Shown here one piece after another: positions 24,897-33,378 of a DNA stretch of 50,747 nt. Position numbers and translations under genes: made by a program. Source of the DNA: an uncultured Eubacteriales bacterium (GTDB lineage Bacteria > Bacillota > Clostridia > Oscillospirales > Acutalibacteraceae); NCBI GenBank assembly GCA_934486755.1, contig CAKSQT010000006.1:1-50747 (forward strand), given 5' to 3'. The notes below the pieces were generated by a model that was not told the DNA's origin, did no database searches, and saw nothing but the letters and a program-made list of their open reading frames with translations. Numbering within the stretch: the first letter of the stretch is position 1; the number at the start of each line of letters is the position of its first letter.

Positions 24897-26616
24897 CTTC
24901 CTCCTTTAACTCATCTGCCGCAGATGTTTTTCGTTTTCTTGTTTTAACAACCGCAAAAACGGTAAATCCGAATGCTCCGAGCGACAGCGCCGCCAAAATT
25001 ATCATTCCTATAAGTATAGGTGTGCTTTCCTTTGCAAGATATACCAAACGGCTTACCGTTTTGGTTTTGCCGCCGCCTGAACTTGAAGAATCCGAAGGAG
25101 AATTCTGCGCCGTGTTCTGACCGCTGTTCGGCAAAGTTGTCGCGGTTGTGTTGCCCGCGCTTATACCGCCGGTCGTATTGGCGCTCATATTCTTTATAAG
25201 CGGTAAAAGTTGTCTTGCCGCCTCGACCTTCGAGGACAGCAAAGCCTGCTCCTTTTGACCGAGTTTTGAATACGATTGAAGCATTATGTTTATTGCAAGT
25301 TCATCATTTATTTTAACGGTAGAGCTTGTGAGCATAAGCACCTGCAACCACTGATTTTGGAAAGCAAGGACATTGTTTCTGACCTTGACGTTTTCCTCAT
25401 TTTCGGAAAAATATTGCAAGCATTTTTCCTGAACCGCTTTAAGTTGCTCGTAAAACGTTTTCAGGCTGTCTTTTGCCCGGTCGGACAGGGTATCGTAAAC
25501 CAGCATTGCCTCGTCGAGAACCACCATATAGTCTTCGCAATTATTTCTGAGTTCATTGTCCGACACGCCGAGACATTCTCCGTATTTTTCCTTGTAATCT
25601 TTTATCTCGTTCTCTATATCGCGGTTTTCCTCGTCCTCATCAAGAAGTTGCTGCATACGCTTAACAATTTTTTCGTATGCCGTCTTTTTATCGGAAGGAA
25701 CGTACCTCCATTCATTATCGGCAAGCGTTTTCCGATCGGTCTTCATTGCCTTGACCGCGTCGCTGTCGGCAAGCGTCATTTTATCAATATCGAGAGCAAG
25801 GGTCTTTTTATTGCGCTCAACAAATTCCGCCGCCTTCTTTTTAAGTTGTTCAACGGTTGCGTTCTCGGCAAGACGGTTATACCTTGTCTGCGCGGTAGAA
25901 AGCCATTCGTAATGCTTTGGATACTCATTCTTAAACTGCAACTTCTGGCTCTGACTCAAAGCGTCATACAACAGCTTTGCCGCCTTTATATCGCCCTGCG
26001 AATCAAGCGTGATGTTTTCAAGCCTTGCGGCGGCTTTTATAAGCTCGTTGGAAACGGCTGTTTTTGTAAGCGTGTAATTTACGGTTGAGTTTTCAGCCGC
26101 GAATGTTATGTCATTCTGCGATTTCGATGTATCGAAAATTGAACCCACGGTAAGCGAAAACGTTCCTGCCGAGCCTTCGGCGGCGCTTTCCTTGGCTTCA
26201 AAAACCAGATAATATATCTCGCCGTTCATTTTTGAAACGGGATTGGTAGTATCCATAGCAAGAGATACAAACGAGCCGCTGTCGTAAACATTTACGGACA
26301 TATCGTCGCCCATAAGCGAGAAGGACGCGTTCTTTGAAAAACCGAGCAATGCCGAATCATAAGCCACTTTTAAAAGCAGACCGCCGACATTTTTATCGGT
26401 TTTTACCGTTATCGGAACATACAGCTTTTTTTCGCTGTTTTCCGCTATGTTAAAATCGTCGGCGTTTACATAGGATTTGCCGGCGGCGTCCCACTTTTTC
26501 AGTCCGAGATTCAAAACCGCCTCAGGCGTTTCGGCACTCACACAAAAAACGGAGGTAATTACTACGGTAAGCGCCGCCAAAACCGCAACAATTTTAAAAT
26601 TCGCTTGCTTTTTCAT
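24877..26616 (-). CDS. Membrane-anchored surface protein with N-terminal cohesin-like domain
   Basis: 579 residues. After the signal peptide (to about 29) residues ~35-185 read like a type I cohesin: VPITVKTDKNVGGLLLKVAYD near the start, then GSFVSLAMD, NGEIYYLVFEAKE and GTFSLTVGSIFD, ending in a beta strand. Helical spacer repeats follow (190-480), then a Ser/Gly-rich linker, one transmembrane helix (about 533-555) and a basic KTRKRK stop-transfer with an acidic cytoplasmic tail. It could be a single-cohesin scaffoldin that holds dockerin proteins directly on the membrane. The cohesin call rests on pattern, not alignment; a carbohydrate-binding sandwich is the alternative. It overlaps both neighbouring genes. 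Confidence 0.7.
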   Translation of the reverse strand: MKKQANFKIVAVLAALTVVITSVFCVSAETPEAVLNLGLKKWDAAGKSYVNADDFNIAENSEKKLYVPITVKTDKNVGGLLLKVAYDSALLGFSKNASFSLMGDDMSVNVYDSGSFVSLAMDTTNPVSKMNGEIYYLVFEAKESAAEGSAGTFSLTVGSIFDTSKSQNDITFAAENSTVNYTLTKTAVSNELIKAAARLENITLDSQGDIKAAKLLYDALSQSQKLQFKNEYPKHYEWLSTAQTRYNRLAENATVEQLKKKAAEFVERNKKTLALDIDKMTLADSDAVKAMKTDRKTLADNEWRYVPSDKKTAYEKIVKRMQQLLDEDEENRDIENEIKDYKEKYGECLGVSDNELRNNCEDYMVVLDEAMLVYDTLSDRAKDSLKTFYEQLKAVQEKCLQYFSENEENVKVRNNVLAFQNQWLQVLMLTSSTVKINDELAINIMLQSYSKLGQKEQALLSSKVEAARQLLPLIKNMSANTTGGISAGNTTATTLPNSGQNTAQNSPSDSSSSGGGKTKTVSRLVYLAKESTPILIGMIILAALSLGAFGFTVFAVVKTRKRKTSAADELKEEDDTDEE

Positions 26617-28369
26617 TCAAAACCCCCTCCGTTTCTTTGTTTTTCTTTAAATAAAGCATTGCCAGCAGAATGTTTGACGCTATATTAAGAAGTATTACAA
26701 ATGCCAAAATACACATTACCGCAATCTCTTTAGCCGTAAATGCCGAAGACGCCGATACCGCAGTCACACCGCCTTCAACAATTTCAAGACATTTTTCAAG
26801 TTTTTCCGTAAGTTCGCTTGAAATATATCCGCGCATTTCATCATCAAGAAAATCGTAATCCTCTTTTATAGCACTTACCGTTTCAAAATCTTTCTCGGTC
26901 AGTTTGTCCGGCGACGGGAGTTTATCTATACGGTCGCTTATATCGGCAACCATAAGCGTTTCAAGCGCCTTGTAACTTTGATTGTATTTCACAAGGGCAT
27001 TGGGATCCAATTCGTCCTGCTGTAAATCGGTCATTTTATCGTATATTATTTTTGCTTTTTTTAAATCCGCCTTATTATCAAGCGTTATAAGTTCGGCTGC
27101 GGGGAGTTTTTCGACAATTTCGGAAAATTCCTTCATTTCCTCCTCGCTTGCGCCTGTCGGAGCCTGTTGTTCTTGACTAGGCGCGTCGGTCGGACTTTGC
27201 GTTCCGCCCTGAGCACCGCCCGCCGTTGCCGCAGGCTGTGCGGTTGACGGTGTGCCGTTCATGGCGCCTACCGTGTAATTGCCGAGCGTAGGGCATTTTT
27301 TAGCAGCCGCCAAAACAGGAATTTCACCCGAACAATCCCAATCGGCAAGTGACGAGAACGCCGCCTTTACATCTGCCGCCGAGCCTGAATTAAATCCGAA
27401 GCCTGCGGCCCCACCTATCGTAAAAGAGTTAATTGCGGCGTCTCCTGCTGCCGATTCCTCTATTCCGCCTTTTCCGCCCTTCACGTAGCAGTTGGATATG
27501 CTTACGTTTTCACTTTTTCCTATAAATGCCATATCGCCGGATACGTTTGCGTAACAATTTGTCACAACCGACTGAGTGGTAAAGGCGATAAACCCGCCGT
27601 ACCTGAACGGAGCGCCCTTTACACTGCCCTCGCTGAAACACCCGTTTATGGTTGAGTTGTCTTTTGCGTATCCGATAAATCCGCCGACATTCCATTTGCC
27701 CTCCGTACTTACATTACATAATGAATATGAATTTATAATCGTACTTCCGCAACTTTCGGCAACGAGCCCCGACACATTGTTGCTTTTTGCCGATATTGTA
27801 CCTGTTGACGCGCACCCCCGTATAGTTGAGTTTGTGGCTCTGCCGACCAGTGCGGCGGTCGGCTGATCATCCATTCCGGGCTTATAGTCGCCGTACTGAA
27901 CCGCTCCCGTATGGTCACCTATGTTATCGTTTCCTATTTTTACGTCCAAAACATATATATTGGTGAACTGGGCCGAGTCGGAAGCGCCGAACAGCGCCGC
28001 CTCCCATTTGCTCTGCCCCTCGCCGATATACGGCGTTTCGGCTGTGTGGATACTTAGGTTCTTAATTGCGTATAAAGGATATCCGTCTGTGTTAAGATCG
28101 CATACAAAACTTCCCTTAAAAGGTTTGGCTATTGTTCCTATCGGCTTTATATTTCCGAGTGACGACATATCAACGGTTGCGTTCAGTTTATAGTGCGCCG
28201 ACAGATTTTCACGTATGGCAACCAACTGTTCGGCGGTGGTTATAAGATATGGGTCGGCGGCAGTGCCGCTGCCGCCGCCGAAAGAGGCTGCGGCGGACGG
28301 AATAACGCCCAATATTCCCAACGCTAAAACTGTTGCCGTAAGTACCGAAATAATTTTACTTGATTTCAA
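26594..28369 (-). CDS. Membrane-anchored GLUG-repeat surface protein
   Basis: 591 residues. Signal peptide (to about 28), then GGSGTAADPYLITTAEQLVAI, the usual opening of GLUG-type adhesin repeats, and several turns such as TAALVGRATNSTIRGC, NVGGFIGYAKDNSTINGC and YGGFIAFTTQSVVTNCY (to about 330). A Pro/Gln-rich linker, helical spacer repeats (410-535) and a C-terminal membrane helix (about 550-572) with a short basic tail follow. Probably a glycan- or surface-binding partner of the cohesin-like protein; the two genes overlap by 23 bases. It follows the solute-binding protein gene by 12 bases. Confidence 0.75.
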   Translation of the reverse strand: MKSSKIISVLTATVLALGILGVIPSAAASFGGGSGTAADPYLITTAEQLVAIRENLSAHYKLNATVDMSSLGNIKPIGTIAKPFKGSFVCDLNTDGYPLYAIKNLSIHTAETPYIGEGQSKWEAALFGASDSAQFTNIYVLDVKIGNDNIGDHTGAVQYGDYKPGMDDQPTAALVGRATNSTIRGCASTGTISAKSNNVSGLVAESCGSTIINSYSLCNVSTEGKWNVGGFIGYAKDNSTINGCFSEGSVKGAPFRYGGFIAFTTQSVVTNCYANVSGDMAFIGKSENVSISNCYVKGGKGGIEESAAGDAAINSFTIGGAAGFGFNSGSAADVKAAFSSLADWDCSGEIPVLAAAKKCPTLGNYTVGAMNGTPSTAQPAATAGGAQGGTQSPTDAPSQEQQAPTGASEEEMKEFSEIVEKLPAAELITLDNKADLKKAKIIYDKMTDLQQDELDPNALVKYNQSYKALETLMVADISDRIDKLPSPDKLTEKDFETVSAIKEDYDFLDDEMRGYISSELTEKLEKCLEIVEGGVTAVSASSAFTAKEIAVMCILAFVILLNIASNILLAMLYLKKNKETEGVLNEKASEF

Positions 28370-28381
28370 GCATTTTACCCC

Positions 28382-29920
28382 CTATTTAATATGATTATCC
28401 GCTTGCTTCTGCATAGCCTTGATGGTATCCGCCATTCCCGCAGAATTAAGATTGTCGGTCAGTTTCTTTATTGTGGCGTCTACATCGTTTGCTACGCCGA
28501 GACCGAGTTGTTTTTCATATTCGTCATTTGCCGATTTCATATTTGTAAACTGGATTTTATAATCCGTAGTGTCGAACGAAAATCCGTAAAGATATGTTTT
28601 CTTTATATTCGGAAGGATATTTTCGTAATAATTTTTTGCATATTCCAAATCGGCGTTTGTAAACGGTGCTACCGCGTACATACCGTTGAGCATATTTCCC
28701 ATTACCCAGCCGGCTATGCCGTATTTGGAAGAAGCCGAGCCCTGACCGCTGTAATCCCTTGCTTTTATTTCGGTATCCGAAATCTTATCATAGTGTACGC
28801 CCTCGATTCCGAACGTCATAAGATTAAGCAGATCCGCTCCCTTTTCGGTGCGAAGAAGTTCCAAAAGTTTCATAGCCCTCACGGGATTTTTGGAGGTTGC
28901 GGGAATAGAAAGATATGTCATGAGATCCCCTATTTCATAACTTGCTTTAATCTGATTTTCCTCAAAGGTTATTCTTACATTTATACCGACCGCGTTTTCG
29001 GATATATCGGAGTCTTTAAAATCTATACCGTTAACATTTGCCGCCATCCATATTGTTGCTCCGTTCTTCGGTACCGTCCCTGTTAAAACATCCTTGTTTA
29101 TAAAGCCTTCCTTATACCATTTTTGCATATACTTGCAATATGTTTTAAATTCCTCTGTTTCGTGCCAATCTATTATTTTTACGTTTGTTTCATACGGGTC
29201 ATAGCAGAGGTTTGAACCCGTTCCGCCGACGAATACGTAACCAATCTTAGCGGGGCAGTTTTCCCACATATAACTTGCGTAAATCTCGGCATAACCGGTG
29301 GCTGCTTTTGCTTTAACAAGCGCTTCGTCAATAAGTTTGTATATCTTTTCGGTTACGTGCTTCTTACCTTTCATTTCGGCAATTGCGGCGTTTGCGTCAA
29401 AATACGGCTGCATTTCCTCACTCAAACAAATTGCCTTGAATTTGTTACAATGGGTCTGAACGGCGGGAATCGCATATAACTTGCCGTTCTGAGAACCGGA
29501 AAGATACAGGTCGGAATACAACTTATCTCTTTCTTCCTTTATTGTCGGAGCATATTCGTCTATAAGAGAATCCAACTCGATATAGTTTCCGTTTCTTATT
29601 TCGGTAGAAAGGTTGGTGGCAAAACCGGAATGAGCAATGTCGTAAACGTTTTTGCCCGACATATAAAGCGCCCATTTATCACTCATAGCGCCGTCGCATA
29701 TCAATTCCAGCTTTGTATTTTCAAGATATTTCGGGAGCATTTCATTGATTTTATCGTTGACAACGCTCAAATCGGACTGCGTTTCCCAAGGAACTATGAA
29801 TTTAAGCGTTACCGAGTCGCCGTTATCTTCATAGCTTTTACTTTTTCCGCCGCAAGCGGCAAACGATGCGGTCATTAAAGCCGCAAGGGCAAGTGATGCA
29901 ATTCTTTTAAAGTGTTTCAT
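28382..29920 (-). CDS. Sugar ABC transporter solute-binding lipoprotein (LplA/YtcQ family)
   Basis: 512 residues. A lipoprotein signal with Cys23 in AACGG anchors the protein to the outer membrane face. The following VTLKFIVPWETQSD and the overall size fit the extracellular solute-binding family 1 branch that works with LplB/LplC permeases on oligosaccharides. The gene lies 40 bases downstream of the second permease gene and in the same transcript. No ATPase gene is nearby, so a shared MsmX-type ATPase is likely used. Confidence 0.88.
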   Translation of the reverse strand: MKHFKRIASLALAALMTASFAACGGKSKSYEDNGDSVTLKFIVPWETQSDLSVVNDKINEMLPKYLENTKLELICDGAMSDKWALYMSGKNVYDIAHSGFATNLSTEIRNGNYIELDSLIDEYAPTIKEERDKLYSDLYLSGSQNGKLYAIPAVQTHCNKFKAICLSEEMQPYFDANAAIAEMKGKKHVTEKIYKLIDEALVKAKAATGYAEIYASYMWENCPAKIGYVFVGGTGSNLCYDPYETNVKIIDWHETEEFKTYCKYMQKWYKEGFINKDVLTGTVPKNGATIWMAANVNGIDFKDSDISENAVGINVRITFEENQIKASYEIGDLMTYLSIPATSKNPVRAMKLLELLRTEKGADLLNLMTFGIEGVHYDKISDTEIKARDYSGQGSASSKYGIAGWVMGNMLNGMYAVAPFTNADLEYAKNYYENILPNIKKTYLYGFSFDTTDYKIQFTNMKSANDEYEKQLGLGVANDVDATIKKLTDNLNSAGMADTIKAMQKQADNHIK

Positions 29921-29960
29921 GATAAGACCTCCGTAATATATATTTTTAATTTATAAGAAC

Positions 29961-30833
29961 CTAACCCTTTACCGCGCCGATCATTACGCCCTTTGAGAAG
30001 AACTTTTGAAACAGCGGGAAAATTACCATCATCGGCACCGCGCCTATAACACAGACCGCAAATTTGAGGGTCTCTGTGGGCGGCTGAGCGACATCTATGC
30101 CCATTTGCAGGATTATTTTTTTAATCATTTCCGCCTCCTGCAAATATTTTTGCAGAAGATACTGCACGGTATAGAGCTTATCGTCCGTTATATAATAAAG
30201 CGAGGCTAAATAATCGTTCCACGCGTCAAGCATACCGAACAGGAAATATGTGGCGATTATCGCCTTTGAAAGAGGAACAACTATTGACGTTATTATCCTG
30301 AACTCCGAAGCGCCGTCAAGCCTTGCGGACTCAAACAGTTCAAGCGGAAGCTGGGAGAAGAATGTTCTGAATATAAACACCGTCATACCCGAAATAGTCC
30401 ACGCAAAGAAATAGACCCAAATATTGTTTTGAAGCCCCAGATACTGAGTTCGCAGTATGTAGGTCGGGACTATACCGCCGCCGAAGAACATAGTTATAAG
30501 AACATATATCTTTATAACACCTCTGAGTTTAAAATCCTTTTGCGAAAGCGCATATCCGCAGCAGGCGGTGCAAAAAATACCTATTGCAACAGGAACCGTC
30601 GAATAGAATATAGTCACGCCGAAAGCGCGCAGCAGCTGAACGGGATTTTTTAACAGCGTGCTGTACGCACTGACGGTGAATGTCCGCGGAATAATCTGAA
30701 ACCCGTAGTTAATAAGGTCGCTTTCCTTTGAAAACGATATTCCGAGTAACAATAAGAACGGCAGTATGTATGTAAGCGATATTATGAAGAAAACTATAAA
30801 TATTACGGCTTTTGATACCTTATTCTTTTTCAT
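29961..30833 (-). CDS. Sugar ABC transporter permease (LplC/YtcP family)
   Basis: 290 residues with six predicted membrane helices. The cytoplasmic EAA loop reads LFESARLDGASEFRII, the contact site for the ATPase. It ends in the conserved FFSKGVMIGAVKG typical of CUT1 permeases of this family. It starts 12 bases after the other permease gene. Confidence 0.9.
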   Translation of the reverse strand: MKKNKVSKAVIFIVFFIISLTYILPFLLLLGISFSKESDLINYGFQIIPRTFTVSAYSTLLKNPVQLLRAFGVTIFYSTVPVAIGIFCTACCGYALSQKDFKLRGVIKIYVLITMFFGGGIVPTYILRTQYLGLQNNIWVYFFAWTISGMTVFIFRTFFSQLPLELFESARLDGASEFRIITSIVVPLSKAIIATYFLFGMLDAWNDYLASLYYITDDKLYTVQYLLQKYLQEAEMIKKIILQMGIDVAQPPTETLKFAVCVIGAVPMMVIFPLFQKFFSKGVMIGAVKG

Positions 30834-30845
30834 TGCGGCACCTCC

Positions 30846-31775
30846 TTAAAGCATTGAATTCTCGGGACTTATCTTCTTTATTATCCCGTTTGTAGTCAGA
30901 AGCAATATCAATCCCACTATGTTCTGGAAAAGCCCCACCGCGGCGGTTATTGCAAAATTACCGTCAAGCACACCGCGCTGAACATAGGTTGACAGAACAT
31001 CGGTGGTCGGATAAAGCATTGAAGAATCCTTAGGAACCTGATAGAAAAGTCCCTGATCGCCGCCAAGCGCTCCCGCAACGCCTGTTATCAGCATTATCGA
31101 AATAATGGGCAGCAGATGCGGTATTGATACGTAACGGGTCTGTTGCAGCCTGTTGGCACCGTCAAGCGCCGCCGCCTCGTAAAGGCCTGAATCTATACCC
31201 GTAAGCGTGGCATAATAAAGAATAGAACCGACTCCGACGCCCTTCCAGCAAGAAGTTACCGTCAATATAAACGGCCAATATTTAGGCTCGTTATACCACA
31301 GTATCGGCTCGCCGCCGAAAAATTCTATTATGTGATTTACAACGCCGTTGTCATACGAAAGAAGCGCATATACTATGTAAGCTATGATTACGTAGGATAT
31401 TGTTCTCGGCAAAGACATTGCGGTTTGGAAGTAGGCAACCGACTTCTTACTGTCAAGCTCAAACATAAGCAAAGCCACCAAAACGCCTAAAAATATACCC
31501 AGAAACAGAAATCCGAGATTGTATGCTATCGTTTTGCCTATTATTGAACCTGCACTTGTTTTAAAGAAGTAATCAAAGTTCTTAAATCCTACCCATTCGC
31601 TTCCGAGTATTCCTTTTATAGGTGTATAATCCTTAAAAGCAATTACAATTCCGAACATAGGCAGATAATTGAATACGAACATATAAAGTATCAGCGGCAG
31701 ACACAGCGCAAGCAGCGGCAGTGTACGGGAGCGGGTCTTGGTTGAAAGTACAGACCCCTTGTTTTTGGATTTCAA
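30846..31775 (-). CDS. Sugar ABC transporter permease (LplB family)
   Basis: 309 residues, six or more membrane helices. FKDYTPIKGILGSEWVGFKN near the N terminus and the EAA loop YEAAALDGANRLQQTRYV are characteristic of LplB-type permeases. First gene of the long leftward operon, with promoter and operator at 31807-31877; divergent from the two-component genes. Confidence 0.9.
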   Translation of the reverse strand: MKSKNKGSVLSTKTRSRTLPLLALCLPLILYMFVFNYLPMFGIVIAFKDYTPIKGILGSEWVGFKNFDYFFKTSAGSIIGKTIAYNLGFLFLGIFLGVLVALLMFELDSKKSVAYFQTAMSLPRTISYVIIAYIVYALLSYDNGVVNHIIEFFGGEPILWYNEPKYWPFILTVTSCWKGVGVGSILYYATLTGIDSGLYEAAALDGANRLQQTRYVSIPHLLPIISIMLITGVAGALGGDQGLFYQVPKDSSMLYPTTDVLSTYVQRGVLDGNFAITAAVGLFQNIVGLILLLTTNGIIKKISPENSML

Positions 31776-31806
31776 TTCACATCACCCTCAAATTTTCTTT
31801 ATTTTA

Positions 31807-31877
31807 ATTATAGTTTGAAATTTTCAATCAATCAATCATAAGAAATTGACATTCTCGGCAGAAATTGACCACTTTGC
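31807..31877 (-). promoter_or_regulatory. Transporter operon promoter with bipartite operator
   Basis: On the minus strand TTGATT (31830-31835), 17-base spacer and TATAAT (31807-31812). Directly upstream, AGAAATTGAC occurs twice (31841-31850 and 31860-31869), 19 bases apart, on one face of the helix. TTGACATT and AAATTGACC with CTTT recur with the same spacing at 18090-18119. Two direct half-sites are what AraC-type response regulators bind, and the divergent gene encodes one. Confidence 0.7.
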
Positions 31878-31898
31878 AATTCGTTTTTGTGTATCTTG

Positions 31899-31927
31899 TT
31901 TACATACGAATTTTTATGTGATATATT
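31899..31927 (+). promoter_or_regulatory. Promoter of the two-component genes
   Basis: TTTACA (31899-31904), 17-base spacer, TATATT (31922-31927), 45 bases before the start codon at 31972, which has GGAGG upstream. Confidence 0.55.
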
Positions 31928-31971
31928 TATAATGTAAAATTAACGCTATATAAGGCTGACGGAGGATAAAA

Positions 31972-33378
31972 ATGGAAAAGATAACGGTTGCGGTGTGTGA
32001 TGATGCACCGTTTATCAGTAATCATATTTCAAAATTCATCAAAAGCAACTTTGAAGAATGCACTGTTGTCGGCGTTTTTTCCGACGGAAGCGAGGCTTTG
32101 GAATATATGAAGTCAAAGCCTATCGACCTGATAATAACCGATATAAGAATGTCAAAGGTAAGCGGTCTTGATTTGGCAAAATACGTGTTTGAAAATATGC
32201 TCCCCACGCGCGTGATAATCATAACCGCATTTCAGGAGTTTGAATATGCCAGAAAAGCAATTAATTACAATGTCAGCGATTTTTTATGCAAACCGATAAA
32301 TCCGAACGAGCTTAAACAATCGGTTCAGTCAAATATTAAAACTATCAAAAAGCTCAAAGAAAATGCTATTGAGAAATGCTATCAAACGGTAGAAAGCTAT
32401 AACCGCAATCTGACATATTTGAAAAAACTGTTTTTTGACAGCAAGTTTGATAAAAAATCAAGCCGTGAAAGTTCGGAATTCCATTCTCTTACAACAAAGG
32501 AAAATTCGGCATTGCTGTTCTTTTTCTATTCTCACACGACCAATAACGTAACCGAAAGCAATCTTAACGACATTGCGGCATTTTCCTCGGATAATCTTGA
32601 CGCATATCCCCTTTATGCCCTGCCGCACGAATCTGCCGTAATTCTGTTTTATAACAGCGAAGCGGATATTGAAGAATATATCGACACAATAATCAAGGGA
32701 TTTTCTCTGCTCTATAACACGGAATCCGATTATATTCATATAGCTTTGGGAACCTTCCGCAAGGTGTTCGACGTTATTTGCCAAACCGATATACCTGCTT
32801 GTTTTGATATTCTTATTAGTAAAAACTCGGAGCAATGGGCAAGAAAACTCAAAGAGATTGAAAAAAACGGCAGCTTTGACAGCTACCGATTGTTTCTGAT
32901 TATTATGGTTTTATCGCTTGATTTCCGCGCAAGAGGTATGGACACGCCGTTTTATATACCCGCGCTTATGGAAGCGGATTCCAAACAGTTTTTAACCGAC
33001 ATTGCGAAGCAAATTTCCGAAACCGTTTTGCGAAACGACCTTCGTGAGGACAGTATAAAATCTGAAATAGAGACGTATGTTTTTTCACACCTGTCAGACT
33101 GTGAATTGGGGCTTGTTATGATAGCCACCGAATTTCACTACTCCCCCGAATATTTTTCAAGGTGGTTTAAAAAGAACTTCGGGGTAAACTTTCATCAGTA
33201 TATCACAGACCTTAGAATAGAATATGCCAAAAAGCTGTTAAAGAGCGGCAAGGATTCAAAAGACGTTCCCGCTCTCGTCGGCTTTAATACCAGAGATCAC
33301 TTTACAAAAACGTTTAAAAAAGCGGTAAATCTTACCCCTAAGGAATACGCAAAGATTAAAAAAGGCGGAAATATATGA
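31972..33378 (+). CDS. AraC-type response regulator (YesN family)
   Basis: 468 residues. The receiver domain (1-120) has Asp10/Asp11, phospho-acceptor Asp57 in IITDIRM, Thr84 and Lys106. A long middle region (130-350) is variable as usual. The C terminus (about 365-465) holds two AraC helix-turn-helix motifs, with YFSRWFKKNFGVNFHQY and VGFNTRDHFTKTFKKAVNLT as the signature. It probably activates the divergent sugar-uptake operon by binding the repeated TTGAC sites. The frame overlaps the kinase gene by four bases (ATGA). Confidence 0.92.
   Translation: MEKITVAVCDDAPFISNHISKFIKSNFEECTVVGVFSDGSEALEYMKSKPIDLIITDIRMSKVSGLDLAKYVFENMLPTRVIIITAFQEFEYARKAINYNVSDFLCKPINPNELKQSVQSNIKTIKKLKENAIEKCYQTVESYNRNLTYLKKLFFDSKFDKKSSRESSEFHSLTTKENSALLFFFYSHTTNNVTESNLNDIAAFSSDNLDAYPLYALPHESAVILFYNSEADIEEYIDTIIKGFSLLYNTESDYIHIALGTFRKVFDVICQTDIPACFDILISKNSEQWARKLKEIEKNGSFDSYRLFLIIMVLSLDFRARGMDTPFYIPALMEADSKQFLTDIAKQISETVLRNDLREDSIKSEIETYVFSHLSDCELGLVMIATEFHYSPEYFSRWFKKNFGVNFHQYITDLRIEYAKKLLKSGKDSKDVPALVGFNTRDHFTKTFKKAVNLTPKEYAKIKKGGNI

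Noticed and set aside
25276..26088. Long plus-strand open frame (270 codons) opposite the cohesin-like gene
   Set aside because: It is the antisense shadow of a well-supported gene, has no RBS, and its Phe/Val-rich product matches no family I know.
28391..29086. Plus-strand open frame of 231 codons opposite the solute-binding protein
   Set aside because: Antisense shadow; the minus-strand lipoprotein with signal, lipobox and operon context is the real gene.
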